Shown here piece after piece: positions 63,644 through 64,000 of a stretch of DNA of 64,000 bases (positions are counted from its first letter, which is position 1; each line of letters opens with the position of its first letter). The notes below the pieces were generated by a model. That model saw only the letters and a program-made list of their open reading frames with translations. It was not told where the DNA came from and did no database searches. Both the position numbers and the translations under genes were made by a program. The stretch lies in contig NZ_LYCK01000014.1 in NCBI RefSeq assembly GCF_001679045.1, positions 62,001 to 126,000 of the forward strand, in the 5' to 3' direction. This stretch comes from Haemophilus haemolyticus. Its GTDB lineage: Bacteria; Pseudomonadota; Gammaproteobacteria; Enterobacterales; Pasteurellaceae.

Positions 63644-64000
63644 ATGAGTGCCTTACAAAAAAACAAATCCTTTGATTTATTAAAACAAAATGCGATTTAT
63701 TTTGTCTTGCTGATTTTGCTCGGCATTATTATTGCGCAAGATCCAACCTTTTTAAATTTAATCAACTTCAGTAACATCTTAACCCAATCTTCTGTGCGCT
63801 TAATTATTGCTCTCGGGGTTGCCGGATTGTTGATTACACAAGGGACTGACTTATCTGCTGGTCGCCAAGTTGGTTTAGCTGCGGTTATCTCTGCAACCAT
63901 GTTGCAATCAATGGAAAATATGAACCGCGTATTCCCTGAAATGGGTGAAATTCCAATTCCTGTGGTAATTCTTGCAGTTTGTGCTATCGGTGCAGTAATT
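63644..64000 (+). CDS. mglC: Galactose/methyl galactoside ABC transporter permease MglC, N-terminal part (cut by window end)
   Basis: 119 codons remain open to the end of the window from the ATG at 63644 (AAAGGA ribosome-binding site, 18 bp after mglA). The sequence MSALQKNKSFDLLKQNAIY begins the MglC/RbsC-type permease; the first membrane helices and the conserved LITQGTDLSAGRQVGLAAVIS (substrate-path segment) are seen. Confidence 0.95.
   Translation, partial: MSALQKNKSFDLLKQNAIYFVLLILLGIIIAQDPTFLNLINFSNILTQSSVRLIIALGVAGLLITQGTDLSAGRQVGLAAVISATMLQSMENMNRVFPEMGEIPIPVVILAVCAIGAVI

Overview
The window is chromosomal DNA from a Haemophilus of the H. influenzae / H. haemolyticus group. The DNA is AT-rich. 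By eye it holds about 43 exact copies of the H. influenzae-type DNA uptake signal (AAGTGCGGT or its complement), roughly one per 1.5 kb. It has the Sxy-dependent CRP-S promoter sites of competence genes, and every protein reads as a Pasteurellaceae core protein. I see no phage, plasmid, IS element, CRISPR array, tRNA or rRNA, and no long simple-sequence tract of the kind that drives phase variation. || Layout. 1-8100: nrdR (3' end)-ribD-degS on +; mutM, rpmG-rpmB and radC on -; coaBC-dut and slmA-yheU-crp on +. 8101-8400: an intergenic stretch with a consensus-like promoter and extensive base pairing, read here as an undescribed structured non-coding RNA. 8409-17808, all on -: rlmC, nagZ, ycfL-like lipoprotein, hinT, ppiD, mntP, mnmE, yidC, yidD, rnpA, rpmH. 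18063-21621: dnaA-dnaN-recF on +. 21664-26685: leuLABCD on -, with leader peptide and attenuator. 27026-31350: dprA, yaaA, a lipoprotein, pfkA, smpB on +. 31402-34008: bamD (-) divergent from rluD-pgeF (+). 34051-42600, on -: mnmA, nqrM, apbE and the nqrABCDEF operon. 42893-46247: bolA (-), yajG-like lipoprotein and gor (+), pnuC (-). 46413-48663: a cystine-type ABC transporter (-). 48966-53622: mlaFEDCB-ibaG-murA (-). 53662-56215: corC and lnt (-). 56343-64000: galTKM (-) divergent from galR/galS-like repressor and mglBAC (+, mglC cut by the window end). || How it works together. Several blocks are complete machines: the last steps of membrane-protein and RNA maturation (rpmH-rnpA-yidD-yidC-mnmE), replication initiation (dnaA-dnaN-recF), leucine synthesis, the Na+-pumping NADH dehydrogenase with both of its maturation factors (apbE, nqrM), the Mla lipid-transport system, and galactose uptake plus the Leloir enzymes other than the epimerase. 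CRP links much of it. The crp gene is here; canonical CRP sites precede mglB, galT and pnuC; and the alternative CRP-S sites precede radC and dprA. || Compared with the H. influenzae Rd gene order as I remember it, this window joins segments that lie apart in Rd (hinT to ppiD, smpB to bamD, gor to pnuC, mlaF to lnt, corC to galM). It also lacks the transferrin-receptor genes that Rd carries between rpmH and dnaA. These comparisons are from memory and need an alignment.
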